Shown piece after piece: positions 30,566-40,570 of a stretch of DNA of 64,000 nt. A model generated the notes under the pieces. It did not search any database, was not told the DNA's origin, and saw nothing but the letters and a program-made list of their open reading frames with translations. The translations under genes and the position numbers were made by a program. The stretch's first letter is position 1; each line of letters starts with the position of its first letter. The DNA is from Candidatus Gracilibacteria bacterium (GTDB taxonomy: Bacteria > Patescibacteriota > Gracilibacteria > BD1-5 > UBA2023), in NCBI GenBank assembly GCA_028687475.1, contig JAQUAB010000002.1, positions 80,475-144,474 of the forward strand, read 5' to 3'.

Positions 30566-30815
30566 GTAATTCGAGAAAGATATCAAAAAATATGCATCTC
30601 CTGAACAAATTCGGGAGATTTTTGAATTTATCGACTTACTAGAGAAAACTAATTCACTCCAAGATATTGCAAATATCAAGAAACTTTCTGGGTTCAAGGA
30701 GTTTTATAGAATAAGGCTTGGAGAATATCGATTAGGCTTTCGTATAATCTGAGATACATATATTCAACTCGACAGATTCCTTCATCGGAAAGATATTTAT
30801 CGGAAATACCCGTAA
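30546..30815 (+). pseudogene. RelE/ParE-family toxin with premature TAA
   Basis: From ATG 30546 the frame reads MKVRYHR, then TAA (30567-30569), then FEKDIKKYASPEQIREIF and on to RIRLGEYRLGFRI and FLHRKDIYRKYP, ending at 30813-30815. The total of 89 codons, FEKDIKKY start and R-x-R-x-G-x-Y-R core match RelE-type mRNA interferases. A single base change (AAA to TAA) explains the break at codon 8. TGA encodes Gly in RIIGDTY. The toxin is probably inactivated. Confidence 0.7.
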
Positions 30816-30906
30816 TTCGGTTGGGGATTTTGTATTTCTATGAAATTTCTGGTAGAATCATCATATAATCTCATCAGAGTTGGTTCGAGAAAGTAAAATA
30901 GGAAAT

Positions 30907-31617
30907 ATGCAAAATTCTACAAATATCACAATGCCCCGATTTTTAAACCGATATAATCGATTTCTAAGTGAATTGGAAAAGAAATCTCACTATGATGCAA
31001 GTGTATATGCATCATTCATGAGTATTATATGGTTTATAATATTACCATTTCTTATTATGTCGATTTGAACAAAAGTCGGAGGTAGTGGAGATGTTGGTGT
31101 AGAATATTTATTTATATTTTACCCAATATTATGATTCTATTGAACAAAATTATTCTTTCGTATAACACGGTATCATTTTAGTCAATATTGAAAAATAAGA
31201 TTGAAAGAAATATTCCGAAATATAAGGAGTCTATATACAATTATCAATTCAAAATTAGAGCTTATACAATCAATAGATGAAATTCTCGGTAAAATCGATG
31301 AAATAAATGAATTTCGCGGAGAATTGAGTAAGTTAGATGAAAAGATAAAACAACAGAAAACTCTTAATAAGAGATACTGAAGATTAATAAGAGATACAAT
31401 AGAATGGATACTTCATGTCCTTTCTAATCTCCGTTCCGACCTCCAGCTTCGCCTCGAAGAACAGCAGAAAACTCTCGAACAAGCCAAGTCTGAAGTCGAG
31501 CAAAATATTCACTGAACTATTGAACTCGAACAAATTTCTGAACTTCAACAGGCTCGGCTTGATAAGCAGATAGAACAGTTCGAGGAATTACAGAGAGTGC
31601 TCGTGAAAGTACAATAA
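30907..31617 (+). CDS. Membrane-anchored coiled-coil protein, paralog B2
   Basis: A 236-residue protein. Two transmembrane segments (about residues 38-56 and 72-90, with four TGA glycines) are followed by a long helical region and the conserved coiled coil (positions 31429-31607). The N-terminal part is unrelated to B1. It repeats the design seen in A1/A2: variable membrane part, fixed C-terminal coil. ATG 30907 was chosen because the upstream codons are poor. Confidence 0.55.
31429..31607 (+). repeat. 179-bp identical block, copy 2
   Basis: Identical to 30152-30330. The flanking sequence diverges immediately on both sides. Confidence 0.9.
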
Positions 31618-31673
31618 GAAAGAATAAAATATCTATAAGTCAACAGGATTTTCTAAAAATAACAACTGTATCT

Positions 31674-31702
31674 TTGTGTTGATAGAAAATATCTGCTACA
31701 AT
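31674..31702 (+). promoter_or_regulatory. Promoter of pilT
   Basis: TTGTGT (31674-31679), 17 bases, TACAAT (31697-31702), then 24 bases to the ATG. Confidence 0.6.
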
Positions 31703-31726
31703 TACCATATCTCTAATCTTTTTTTT

Positions 31727-32785
31727 ATGATTCTCGACAATATCTTCGCTGAATGTAGCGAACGTGGATGATCTGATATCCATCTCAAAGAAGGACAACC
31801 AATGATTCTCCGCATCGAATGAGAGCTTTTGAGGAGTAATGATATGAGCATCCCGACACAACCATTTATGCTGGAAGTGCTGAGCGAATTGCTCTACAAA
31901 AAAAAGGAACGTATAGAATTCTTCGAGAAAAATCTCGAAATTGATTTTGGATATATCCATAGTGATGGGAGCTCTTATCGTGGAAATGCATATATATATC
32001 TCGGAAGGGTTGCTATTGCACTCAGAAGAATCTCGGAGAATGTGAAGAATCTCGGAGAGCTCGGAATTCCAAAAAGTATCAAGAAGGTACTCCAAGCAAA
32101 ACAAGGATTATTCCTCGTGACTGGACCAACAGGAAGTGGAAAATCAACATCAATGGCATCCATTCTCGAAACGATCAATGAAACACGTTCGAGTCATATT
32201 CTCACGATCGAAGATCCGATCGAATACGTCTTCAAGAACAAGAAATCTATTTTCGCACAACGAGAAGTCGGACGAGATACACATTCATTCGGAAATGCGA
32301 TCAAATCCGCGATGCGTGAAGATTCTGATATCATCATGATCGGGGAAATCCGCGATGCAGAAACTATGGAAACAGCACTCAGCCTCTCCGAAACAGGACA
32401 CCTTGTATTCTCGACACTCCATACATCTGGAAGCGTCCAGACGATCAATCGTATGACACAATTCTTTCCGACAACAGTTGAGCCTCAGATTCGTGCACGT
32501 ATCGGAGAATCGCTCATCGGAGTACTCTCTCAGAGACTCATTCCGACAAAAGATAAAAAGAGTCGTGTCGCAATACGTGAAATGATGTACGTAAACTCTG
32601 GAATCAAAAACCTCATCATAAAAGGAGATCTCGCACAGATAAACAACACTATCGAAATAGGAAATCAAGATGGTATGATTTCTATGCGAAAATATGCAGA
32701 TATGCTCCGTGATCAAGGATTGGTCGATGAGAAAGACTATATCTGATATTTTATGAACGATATCGACACTCCGACAGGATTCTAG
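31727..32785 (+). CDS. pilT: Type IV pilus retraction ATPase PilT
   Basis: A 352-residue secretion ATPase. The N-terminal SDIHL motif (GGSDIHLKEGQP) is followed by Walker A GPTGSGKST, the Asp box TIEDPIEYVF, Walker B IIMIGEIRDAETM and the His box TGHLVFSTLHT. The family motif of PilT, R-x-x-x-x-E (VAIREMMY), is near the C-terminus. PilT depolymerises pili during twitching and DNA uptake. TGA encodes Gly in the SDIHL region and near the C-terminus. Confidence 0.95.
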
Positions 32786-32789
32786 TTTT

Positions 32790-33584
32790 CTAGATGTGAT
32801 AAAGTCTTCGGGAATTCAGATATACTGTATTCTCGATTTCTTCTCTTGACTCTGTACGCAATGTACAGAGTTTTTCGAATGTGAGAAGTGTATTCGCGGG
32901 CTCATTCACCGTGCCACGGACTTCTTGTGGTGCGAGAAATGGAGCATCCGTCTCAAGAAGAATTCGATTCAAGGGAATTTTTGATGCAGCTTCTTGAATC
33001 TTGGAAGCATTTTTGTATGTGAGAATTCCTGAGAAAGAGAAATAAATATCTTCAGAAAACCGAAGAAGTTCATCGGCAAAATCCCAATCTTCAGAAAAAC
33101 AATGCATCACGCATCGATGGATATCATTTTCCTGGATGAATGCGAGAGTATCATCGCGCGCATCTCGTGTATGAATCACAAGTGGTAAGTCATATTTCTG
33201 AGCGAGTTCCCACTGGAATATCCACCAAGCCCGTTGATTCGCTTTTTGTATTTCTTCCTTCCCTTCCGTCAAATAATGATAATCCAATCCCGTCTCCCCT
33301 ATCCCGACGATAACATCACGATTTTCGATGATAAGTTCCTCGAGTTCTTGCATTTCTTTTCCTCCGATTTCTTGATTTTGTGATTCTTCTGGATGATAGC
33401 CGACGGTTGCGAAAAAAATTCACGGAAAACGACGTGCAAGAACAATAGCTTTTTCGGAAGTCAGAACGTCGCAGCCAATCTGAATCGCCTGTGTGATTCC
33501 ATTTTTTCTCATATTCGAAACTACCTCGTCGATGCGAGGTTCAAGCGTTTCCCAATAGCAATGTGCATGTGTGTCGATAATCAT
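32790..33584 (-). CDS. tatD: TatD-family metal-dependent hydrolase
   Basis: A 264-residue TIM-barrel hydrolase. Metal ligands appear in order: DTHAH at the N-terminus, GETGLDYHY, PLVIHTRDA, VMHCFSE and LLETDAPFLAP. Length and motifs match TatD/YcfH DNases, which act in DNA repair or degradation. One TGA (near 33420) encodes Gly in FPGIFFATVGYHPE. It starts 7 bases after the stop of the upstream membrane protein and is likely co-transcribed. Confidence 0.93.
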
Positions 33585-33591
33585 AGTGAAT

Positions 33592-34611
33592 TTAGTCTTG
33601 AATCTGCATCTCATTCACGCGTCATTCTGTATCGAGAAATGCGGGTGAACCATCGTGGAAGAGAAATCCCTGAATATTCATGCCTGTCTTGAGAACTTTC
33701 GAAATTCCCGTATTTCTCTCTAGAGAAATAATATACGATGTATTTTCTTTCAGATTCTGGAGTGAGAGTTTGGCTGAATCTGATGTGTCGATATATCCGA
33801 TACGAAGAGAAGGTGAGATATCTATATAATCCGTAAATCGTGGATTTTTCTGCCAATTTCCATACTCGAAACCATATACACCATTTTTCGTCTTGATCTT
33901 CCATGAATTCGTATTATCAACCAACTCAATACTATCATCATATGGAAATGCGGTCGATTCATGGCCATCCAGTGAAATAATGTATTGGTCAGCAGATCAA
34001 CGCTGGAGGACAATATATTGTCGCGAAATATCGAGAGCAATCGATTCTGGCTGGAATGGAAGCGAAGAAATGCTCACAAATCTATCAGCAGTAAGAATTC
34101 CAATTTCTGAAATACGATCCAATGTACGAAGTACGAAATATTTCCCTCATTTCCCTGTTCCGATAGATTGGAATGATCAGGAAAAAGAATTCATCGCATT
34201 CGCAAGAAGTGATGATTCAAGTGTAGTATCAATATTTTCTCCAGTAATAGGAGAATAGACAAAAGCATTGGTAAAATCAGCACGATAATTTTGTTTTTGT
34301 CCGATCGTCATGGTGATATTATCTGAAATATTTTCTTTACCAGATGCTGTGAGCGAGAACGTATATCTTGCGGGAGGAATCACGATAGTACAAGTTTCCT
34401 GACATGTCTGATGGAAAACCAAAACTTTGTCCGCAAGTGGTAGATATGTATATTCGAGCTTTCCTTCGAGAGAAACATCGAAAGTGAGTCACTTTTCAGT
34501 CGACTGAAAAGTGATCGAACTCGTATTCGCATAGAAAAAATACCAGTACGCTATTCATGGAAGAACAACGAGGAGAAAAAGGATAATGATGGCAAGAAGT
34601 CTTGAACGCAT
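33592..34611 (-). CDS. Membrane-anchored extracytoplasmic protein of unknown function
   Basis: A 339-residue protein with an N-terminal anchor helix (MRSRLLAIIILFLLVVLPGIAYWYFFYA). A beta-rich outer domain follows: a PEGA-like segment (VIPPARYTFSLTASGKENIS), then propeller-like repeats (YFVLRTLDRISEIGIL, YIVLQRGSADQYIISLDG). PEGA and propeller parts often carry cell-envelope or signalling functions. Several TGA glycines are present. The stop is TAA 33592-33594. Confidence 0.55.
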
Positions 34612-34689
34612 AGAAATATTTGCAATTAGGAAGATTATAGAGAAAATCAGGAAAATACAAATTCTCCTCTATTTCGCAACCGAAAAACT

Positions 34690-35367
34690 ATGCTCCAATA
34701 TTTTCTCTCATCTTTTTCCCAAGAATGACCGCATATTCCTGTGATTCTCGATGAGAACAGTGCACTCGAATGTATGAAGCACTTCACAGGACATCATATC
34801 ACTTCACTCGAAGAATGTAGAACAGGAAATATGGAGAATGTATTTCTCTATGAGAAAAGTGATGAGAAAAAACATATGAGTATTCTCGATGTGCGTGGAT
34901 TCATGAATGAAGTTTCCCTTCAACCGTATGGGAAGAAGGCAATCTACATTCTCAATAATTTCGATGAGGCAACACCAGAAGCGATGAATGCTGTATTGAA
35001 AATATTGGAAGAACCGCCAGAATATGCAATAATATTGCTCGTTGTTCGGAATCCTTCCAGTATTATTGAGACGATTCATTCGCGGACGATTACGCTTTTT
35101 CATACACAATCTCGGAAATCTATTCCAGAAGAAATGCGGGAAATGATTCGTGGATATTTTGCTGGAAGTCCGATCGAACTCGTACAGTTCCTCTACGGAA
35201 GTAAATATGATGAAGATACTGCGCTCGGCATTCTCGTCGAGAGTCTCTGATATGCCGAAGGAGAAATAATTTCTCAAATTGAAGAAGCAATGATTCAGAT
35301 ATTCCAAGTGAATGAGAATCCGAGAAATATCCTGGATCGAATATTCTTGTGTAAAAATCCAGAGTAA
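34690..35367 (+). CDS. holB: DNA polymerase III delta-prime-like subunit
   Basis: A 225-residue clamp-loader-like protein. The central segment YGKKAIYILNNFDEATPEAMNAVLKILEEPPEYAIILL is the signature of DnaX/HolB (with sensor region LVVRNPSSIIETIHSRT). The usual N-terminal Walker A is absent, as in many delta-prime subunits, and the protein is shorter than typical HolB (about 300 residues). TGA supplies two or more glycines. It is divergent from its minus-strand neighbour. Confidence 0.8.
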
Positions 35368-35491
35368 ATATACCTCATATAGTATGCATAGAGTCATAAT
35401 GTAGAAAAGAAATCTACAATATTTTACAGAGAGAAATTATGTATGGATACCATTTTTCACAAAAAACGCTACTAGAAATATAGGAGTTTCT

Positions 35492-35519
35492 TTGACTATA
35501 GAGCGGTTTTTTTTATGAT
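35492..35519 (+). promoter_or_regulatory. Promoter of first thymidylate-kinase-like gene
   Basis: TTGACT (35492-35497), 16 bases, TATGAT (35514-35519). Transcription would begin near 35526, which rules out the ATG at 35523 and favours ATG 35544. Confidence 0.55.
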
Positions 35520-35543
35520 ACTATGGTCATCAAAAAAACACTT

Positions 35544-36338
35544 ATGAATCCACGTCCAAAAAAAACTCCATCTCCCAAAAAAACATCCAATCCAAAGACT
35601 ATCAACTCACCTATCGTTCCATCAGCTCAGAATGTGTTCTTTTCTACAGAAGAACGTCCGTGAACACTCATCATTGTTGAGGGTTCGGATGGAAGTGGAA
35701 AATCCACACAACTCCTCATTGCCAAGAATCTTCTTGAATCGAATGGATTTTTCTGCGTTCACAGTGTATGGAATTCATCTGAGAAGATTCATGACATGCA
35801 GAAGAAACTCAAGAAAACAGATTTGCATATGCCAGCAGCGGTATTCGATACCATTTATGCAGCGGACTTCATGGAACGTTATCTGACAGAAATGCGCGGA
35901 GCTCTCCGTGCTGGTATGGTGGTTCTCTGCGATCGATATATGTACACGGCGCTAGCTCGTGGATATGCTCGTGGACTCAAGATGGAACATTTGAAGCCAT
36001 TCTATGACTCATTTTTCCCTATTCCAGATCTTGCTTTCTACTTCCGTATCCCTGTAGATATTGCTGCCCAGCGTGCTATCGGACGCAATCCACTGAAACA
36101 CTACGAAGCCGGTATGGATGTTCGTTATTCTGAGAATATTATCGAGAGCTTCAAAAAATTCCAAACGAAAGTCATCGAAGGATATGATACACTCGCCGAA
36201 AGATGTGGTATGCATATTATTGATGGTACGGCTCCAGTATACAAGACTACTCCTCTTTTTATCGAAAAAATTGCTGAATATTTCGAGAAAAAATATGACG
36301 TCCGACTCATGGGTATTCATTATTCAGAAAAAAAATAA
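35544..36338 (+). CDS. Thymidylate-kinase-like nucleoside phosphate kinase 1
   Basis: A 264-residue P-loop kinase. A Lys/Pro-rich N-terminal extension of about 35 residues precedes the core: P-loop VEGSDGSGKST, the DR-Y motif LCDRYMYTALA and the later LID region with an Arg pair. It resembles thymidylate kinases or nucleoside-phosphate kinases but lacks the exact DRY-x-x-S pattern, so substrate is uncertain. One TGA at 35659 encodes Gly. A second similar gene follows at 36399. Confidence 0.75.
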
Positions 36339-36398
36339 TAACATGAATTATATTCCTGTGTTCATAACTTATTATTCATAACTCGTAATTTCCTCAAC

Positions 36399-37172
36399 AT
36401 GCGTCCAAATATCAGTAATTGTCATGCCCTTCCTGGAACCCTTATTATATTCGAGGGGGCTGATGGATCTGGCAAAACTACAGAAATCAAAATTCTCAAA
36501 AGACTCCTCGAAGACGAAGGACACAGAGTGATTGTATCAGAATGGAAACGTTCCCCTATCATCGGTAACTTCTTGCGAAAAAATGAAGCACTTCCAAAAA
36601 TTGACGAAAGAGTTCTTCCCGAAACAAATCTTTTTTTCCAGACGGCTGATCTCCTCTATCGAATAGAAAGAGAGGTTATTCCGGCACTGAAAAAAAACTA
36701 CATTGTTATAATGGATCGGAGTATGGAGACTCTCATTGTGCGAGGACTTATGATTGGTATGAATATAGACCAATTGGAAAAATGACTTCTCTGGTGGAGA
36801 AATACCATCTACAAAGAACTTTTTGATAAAGCTATTACTGTTGGTATTACTATCGAACTGGAAGAATCTCTCAACCGCTTACAGAAAAGAGCATGGAAAG
36901 AACATAAATCTCTGACAAGAAGCGGGAAAAAGGCTGAGGGTACACTTCTTGCATTGGAATTTATCAATAATCTTGTCTATTCTCCAGAAGGGAAAAAGAT
37001 GACTCGAAATGATAAAAAGGCTTTTATACGAAAAACTCAAGGAAATATTATTGAGACCTACAAGTCTGTTTTCGCTTCCAGAACACCAAAAATCATCACT
37101 ATCAACGGTGAAGCACCCCTTGTGAACGTAGAGTCAGAATTGCGAAAGAAAGTAATGGATGCCATCATCTAG
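36399..37172 (+). CDS. Thymidylate-kinase-like nucleoside phosphate kinase 2
   Basis: A 257-residue P-loop protein with FEGADGSGKTT (about residues 19-29) and IVIMDRSMETLIVRGL in the position of the DR-x motif. The remainder is helical and basic (KKMTRNDKKAFIRKTQGN). The sequence is clearly divergent from the gene at 35544. One TGA (36783) encodes Gly. Polyphosphate- or dNMP-kinase activity is possible. Two such genes in tandem are unusual for a small genome. Confidence 0.65.
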
Positions 37173-37192
37173 TATCAAAATAATACACAACA

Positions 37193-37230
37193 AAGTAAAT
37201 AACTATATAGCTCTATATGGTTATTTACTT
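37193..37230 (+). terminator. Long A/T hairpin terminator
   Basis: Two 18-base arms (37193-37210 and 37213-37230) pair with one mismatch. Their A/T-rich composition resembles a bidirectional terminator downstream of the kinase gene. Confidence 0.55.
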
Positions 37231-37257
37231 ATTATATAACTAATTCATAAAATAATT

Positions 37258-37286
37258 TTGACATATGGACATTTATATGCTATCTT
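37258..37286 (+). promoter_or_regulatory. Promoter of WxL-like protein 1
   Basis: A consensus TTGACA (37258-37263), 17 bases, then TATCTT (37281-37286). The start codon is at 37320. Confidence 0.55.
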
Positions 37287-37319
37287 ATACAAGCATATTA
37301 TCCTATAACAAATACACAT

Positions 37320-37991
37320 ATGCTCACAAATTCTAAGAAACTCCTTTCTGGAGTACTTGCAGCTGGTATGATGGTTTCTGCGGCAACATCATTCGGTGCC
37401 ACAACTATTGGAAGTGGTTCTGTCGTTGGAAGTGGTGCTCTCACTACAGATGTAGTCTGGGATGACAATTTCCCAGGTATGGCAACTGGTGCAGTCGATG
37501 GTATTGCTATCCAAGCAAAAATTCTTCCTGTTCTCAATATGATTATTGACGGGGATGGTGTTATCGATCTCGGAACCCTTTCGAGTGATATCTACTCTTC
37601 AGGGAGTGTCGACGTCGAACTCGGAACCAATGCTGTCAACGGAGCCACTATAACAGTACGTTCCACAAAGGGAGGACTCCAGAATGCTGCAAACCCATGA
37701 GTATATGTGAATAGTTCTACTGATGATGAGATTGCTGATAGTTACAAATTCTCTGGAATCCTTGGTAATGATGATTCGAGCTACACATCTTTCAATCAAA
37801 CATCACCTATTGCATCTGGTGTAGAAGTAGCAGATAATACAACAAGTCATATTCTCTACACATCTAATAAGCCTCAAAAAATAGAAGGAATTGACGATGT
37901 GACATTTGTTGTCGCTGCAAAACCAGGACTCGAAACTCCAGCAGGATCATATAGTGATGTAGTTGTCGTGACTGTCTCTGGAAATTTCTAG
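37320..37991 (+). CDS. Secreted WxL-like beta-sandwich surface protein 1
   Basis: A 223-residue exported protein. The signal peptide is MLTNSKKLLSGVLAAGMMVSAATSFGA. The mature part is a beta-rich Ser/Thr/Gly/Val sequence with the repeated VELGTNAVNGATIT and the C-terminal TPAGSYSDVVVVTVSGNF. The ending resembles the C-terminal GTY-x-x-x-x-x-x-T(V/L) pattern of WxL-type cell-wall domains. One TGA encodes Gly. The next gene encodes a paralog with the same ending. Placement with the DUF916-like gene at 38911 supports a surface complex (inference). Confidence 0.6.
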
Positions 37992-38016
37992 AAATATATA
38001 ATACGATATAATACGG

Positions 38017-38046
38017 AAAAATCCTGTCAAAATGACAGGATTTTTT
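38017..38046 (+). terminator. Terminator of WxL-like gene 1
   Basis: Arms AAAAATCCTGTCA / TGACAGGATTTTT flank AAA, followed by T5. Confidence 0.9.
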
Positions 38047-38119
38047 GTAGGTGAAATTGCATTATATGAGAATATATGGGAGACTTGAGGTATACTTTTC
38101 TGATATAACCCTTGTCAAT

Positions 38120-38794
38120 ATGAAACCCTTATCTCTTTTTCGCACTGTTTTCATATTTGGACTCTCCGTGATTCTTTCTATGAGTGAGATTTCTCCGAGA
38201 TTATATGCTTCTGTAATTGGTAATGGTACTGTGACTGGAAGCGGTGCCCTCACGACGAATATCAATTGGAACGATACTTTCGTCGGATCGAGTGCGAGTG
38301 GGACCATCAATGGTATCGTCGTCACTGGACGTGTTCTCCCTACTTTGAATATGACTATTTCCGGATCAGGAACTCTCACATTAGGAAATCTTTCTAGTAC
38401 TACATATTCTACAGGAACCGTAGATATAGAAATCGGAACCAATGCTGTCAATGGTGCTTCTGTCAGCGCGCAATCGACAAATGGCGGACTCCAAAATACG
38501 AGCAATAGTTCTATAATCATCAATTCTCTCTCTACAGATGGTGCTGCAGATAGCTACAAATTCGTCAGTGTTCTGGGAACAACAGATTCCACTGCCCTCT
38601 GATTCACACAATCTGGTGCTATAGATGTAGAAATTAACTCTACATCTGCTACAACTATATATAGTTCCAATAAACCACAACCACTTACTAATATTGATGA
38701 TTTTACTTTTTCTGTGGTAGCTAAGCCAAATGGGCAAACACCTGCAGGAGACTATAGAGATGTCATAAAAATCACCGTTTCTGGAAATTTCTAG
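38120..38794 (+). CDS. Secreted WxL-like beta-sandwich surface protein 2
   Basis: A 224-residue exported protein, paralogous to the gene at 37320. Shared segments include GSGALTTNINWNDTF, VDIEIGTNAVNGASV and a C-terminal TPAGDYRDVIKITVSGNF. The signal peptide is MKPLSLFRTVFIFGLSVILSM, with cleavage near LYA. TGA encodes one Gly. It has its own start region between two terminators, so it is transcribed separately from its paralog. Confidence 0.6.
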
Positions 38795-38823
38795 ACGAAA
38801 ATATTAATAACACATAATCTCAG

Positions 38824-38858
38824 AAAAAAGTCCTTATGTTTCTCAGGAAGGACTTTTT
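38824..38858 (+). terminator. Terminator of WxL-like gene 2
   Basis: Arms AAAAAGTCCTT / AAGGACTTTTT. An ATG at 38836 lies inside the loop and is therefore not the start of the next gene. Confidence 0.85.
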
Positions 38859-38910
38859 GCTTTTTGGAAGAGTTTTTCTATTATGGGTGATATTCTTACT
38901 CTTCATCATT

Positions 38911-40524
38911 ATGAGATTTTTTCGATTATTCTTCGTATTTCTCCTCACTCAGATTATCCTTCCTGCAGGAGTTTTTGCTGTCGGACTCACCGCTGAGATA
39001 GGTATTTCCCCACCTCGCAATGAATTCTCTATGGATCCATGACAAACCGTAACGAGAGAGATTATTGTATTCAATAACTCAAACACCGAAACATACACTC
39101 TCAATCTCAGTGGTGGCGATTGTATAGCTGACGTGCACCAATGAGCACCAATTTGTCATACATACAAGGGCAATGGTATGGATAGAAAAAGTCTTTCGAG
39201 TTGGATGTCGTTTGGTGAGTATCAACATTTTACTCTCAAGCCAAGGCAACAAAAAAAGATACAAATCACATTTTCTGCACCAACAAATGCACTTCCTGGA
39301 TGACATTATGGTATCGTATACTTCACTCCAGAAGTACCGAGTACAAATGGTGGTTCCGCAGTGACCATGATTTATCAGCTCAGTACTCTTTTTCAGGTGA
39401 CGGTTTCTGGAGATATCATTTATGACGTTGAATTTGAAGGAGTGAACGTTGAGACATCTTTTTCGAGTGCTCCAGAAGTTCATCCAATAAGTGAATTCAT
39501 AAAAGCACCAACAGATACCAAAACATGGTCATGAGCCCTGAATTTCTTGAAAGATTCACTTGATCCTCTCTGGAGTGCTCCAACACTCGAAAAAGAAAAT
39601 ACGGATTTTAATGTCAAATTCAGTATTCCCGTCACCAATTCTGGAAATATCGATGTTCGTCCTATTGGGCAAATTGAGCTCTATGATGAGAATGGAAATC
39701 TCCTAAAAAAAGTAGGAAAAGAGTCAATAAAAACTGCCGAAGGACTCTATGTCGGTGAGAGAGTTGTAGACTATCTTCCGATTAATGACGAAGGTGGGAG
39801 TGTACTTCCAGACGGAGATAGGAGACGTATATATAGTGTGGACTGGAAGGGATTTGCATACGAATGATACGAAGATGGAAAAGTGATAGTGAAATACCAA
39901 GATCCTGGAGATTACTATTCTGAGCTCACTATGAAGGATGCTGCGATGATTTTTCCATGGGAGAAACTCGAGATACGAACCGGGAAAAAGCTCATAAAAG
40001 CTAGAGTTTCTCTGGAATATATCGGTAAAGATAACAAGGTTGTTCCTGTAGAATTCGAGAAGGATATAATGATTCAGTACAAATATATAGCAAAAACGCT
40101 CAATATTGGTGGTATTTTGCTTGCATTATTCATCATAGTTCTTATCTGGATTCTCTTTCGCAAAAAGTCTCGTATCGAGGAACTCGAGGAAGAAAATGAA
40201 GATCTCGAAGAAGAAGTAGATGAACTCGAAGATGAGATAAATGAACTCGAGAAAGCAAAAATCAATGCTCAGAAAATTCTCGAACAGAAAAAACGTACTA
40301 CAATAAAAAAAGCTTCATTAACTCCTGTGAAGACAAAATCAAGTACAAAGAAAGAAACTCCTACAAAGAATTCTGACTCAAAAAAAGAAACTCCAAAACC
40401 TCAAACGACAAAGAAAGTATCTCCTCCGAAAAAACCAACAGAAAAGAAACCTATCACAAGAAAAGCTACCACACCAAGAAAACCTAGCACTAAGAAAGAA
40501 GCTCCAACCAATCCTGAAGCATAA
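38911..40524 (+). CDS. DUF916/WxL-interacting-like surface protein with membrane anchor and basic tail
   Basis: A 537-residue protein. The signal peptide is MRFFRLFFVFLLTQIILPAGVFA. Next comes an Ig-like domain (EIGISPPRNEFSMDPGQTVTREIIVFNN, then LSGGDC, KPRQQKKIQITFSAPTNALPGGHYGIVYF) resembling the DUF916 domain of WxL-binding proteins. A second beta domain spans residues about 200-380, and a transmembrane helix (about 395-417) is followed by an acidic coiled coil (EELEEENEDLEEE) and a Lys/Pro/Thr-rich cytoplasmic tail. The tail would touch the nucleoid or cell wall machinery. It likely anchors the two preceding secreted proteins. Confidence 0.65.
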
Positions 40525-40527
40525 TAC

Positions 40528-40558
40528 AAAAACCTCTCAAATTCTTGAGAGGTTTTTT
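40528..40558. terminator. Terminator shared by the surface protein gene and radA
   Basis: Arms AAAACCTCTCAA / TTGAGAGGTTTT around ATTC, with T-runs on both strands, between stops at 40524 and 40571. Confidence 0.9.
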
Positions 40559-40570
40559 CGAAACCAATAT

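Noticed and set aside
35523..35543. ATG 35523 as the start of the first kinase
   Set aside because: The -10 element ends at 35519, so transcription would begin after this ATG; ATG 35544 was preferred.
38836..38910. ATG 38836 as the start of the DUF916-like gene
   Set aside because: It lies inside the loop of a strong terminator and would add an unlikely extra hydrophobic leader; ATG 38911 begins a proper signal peptide.
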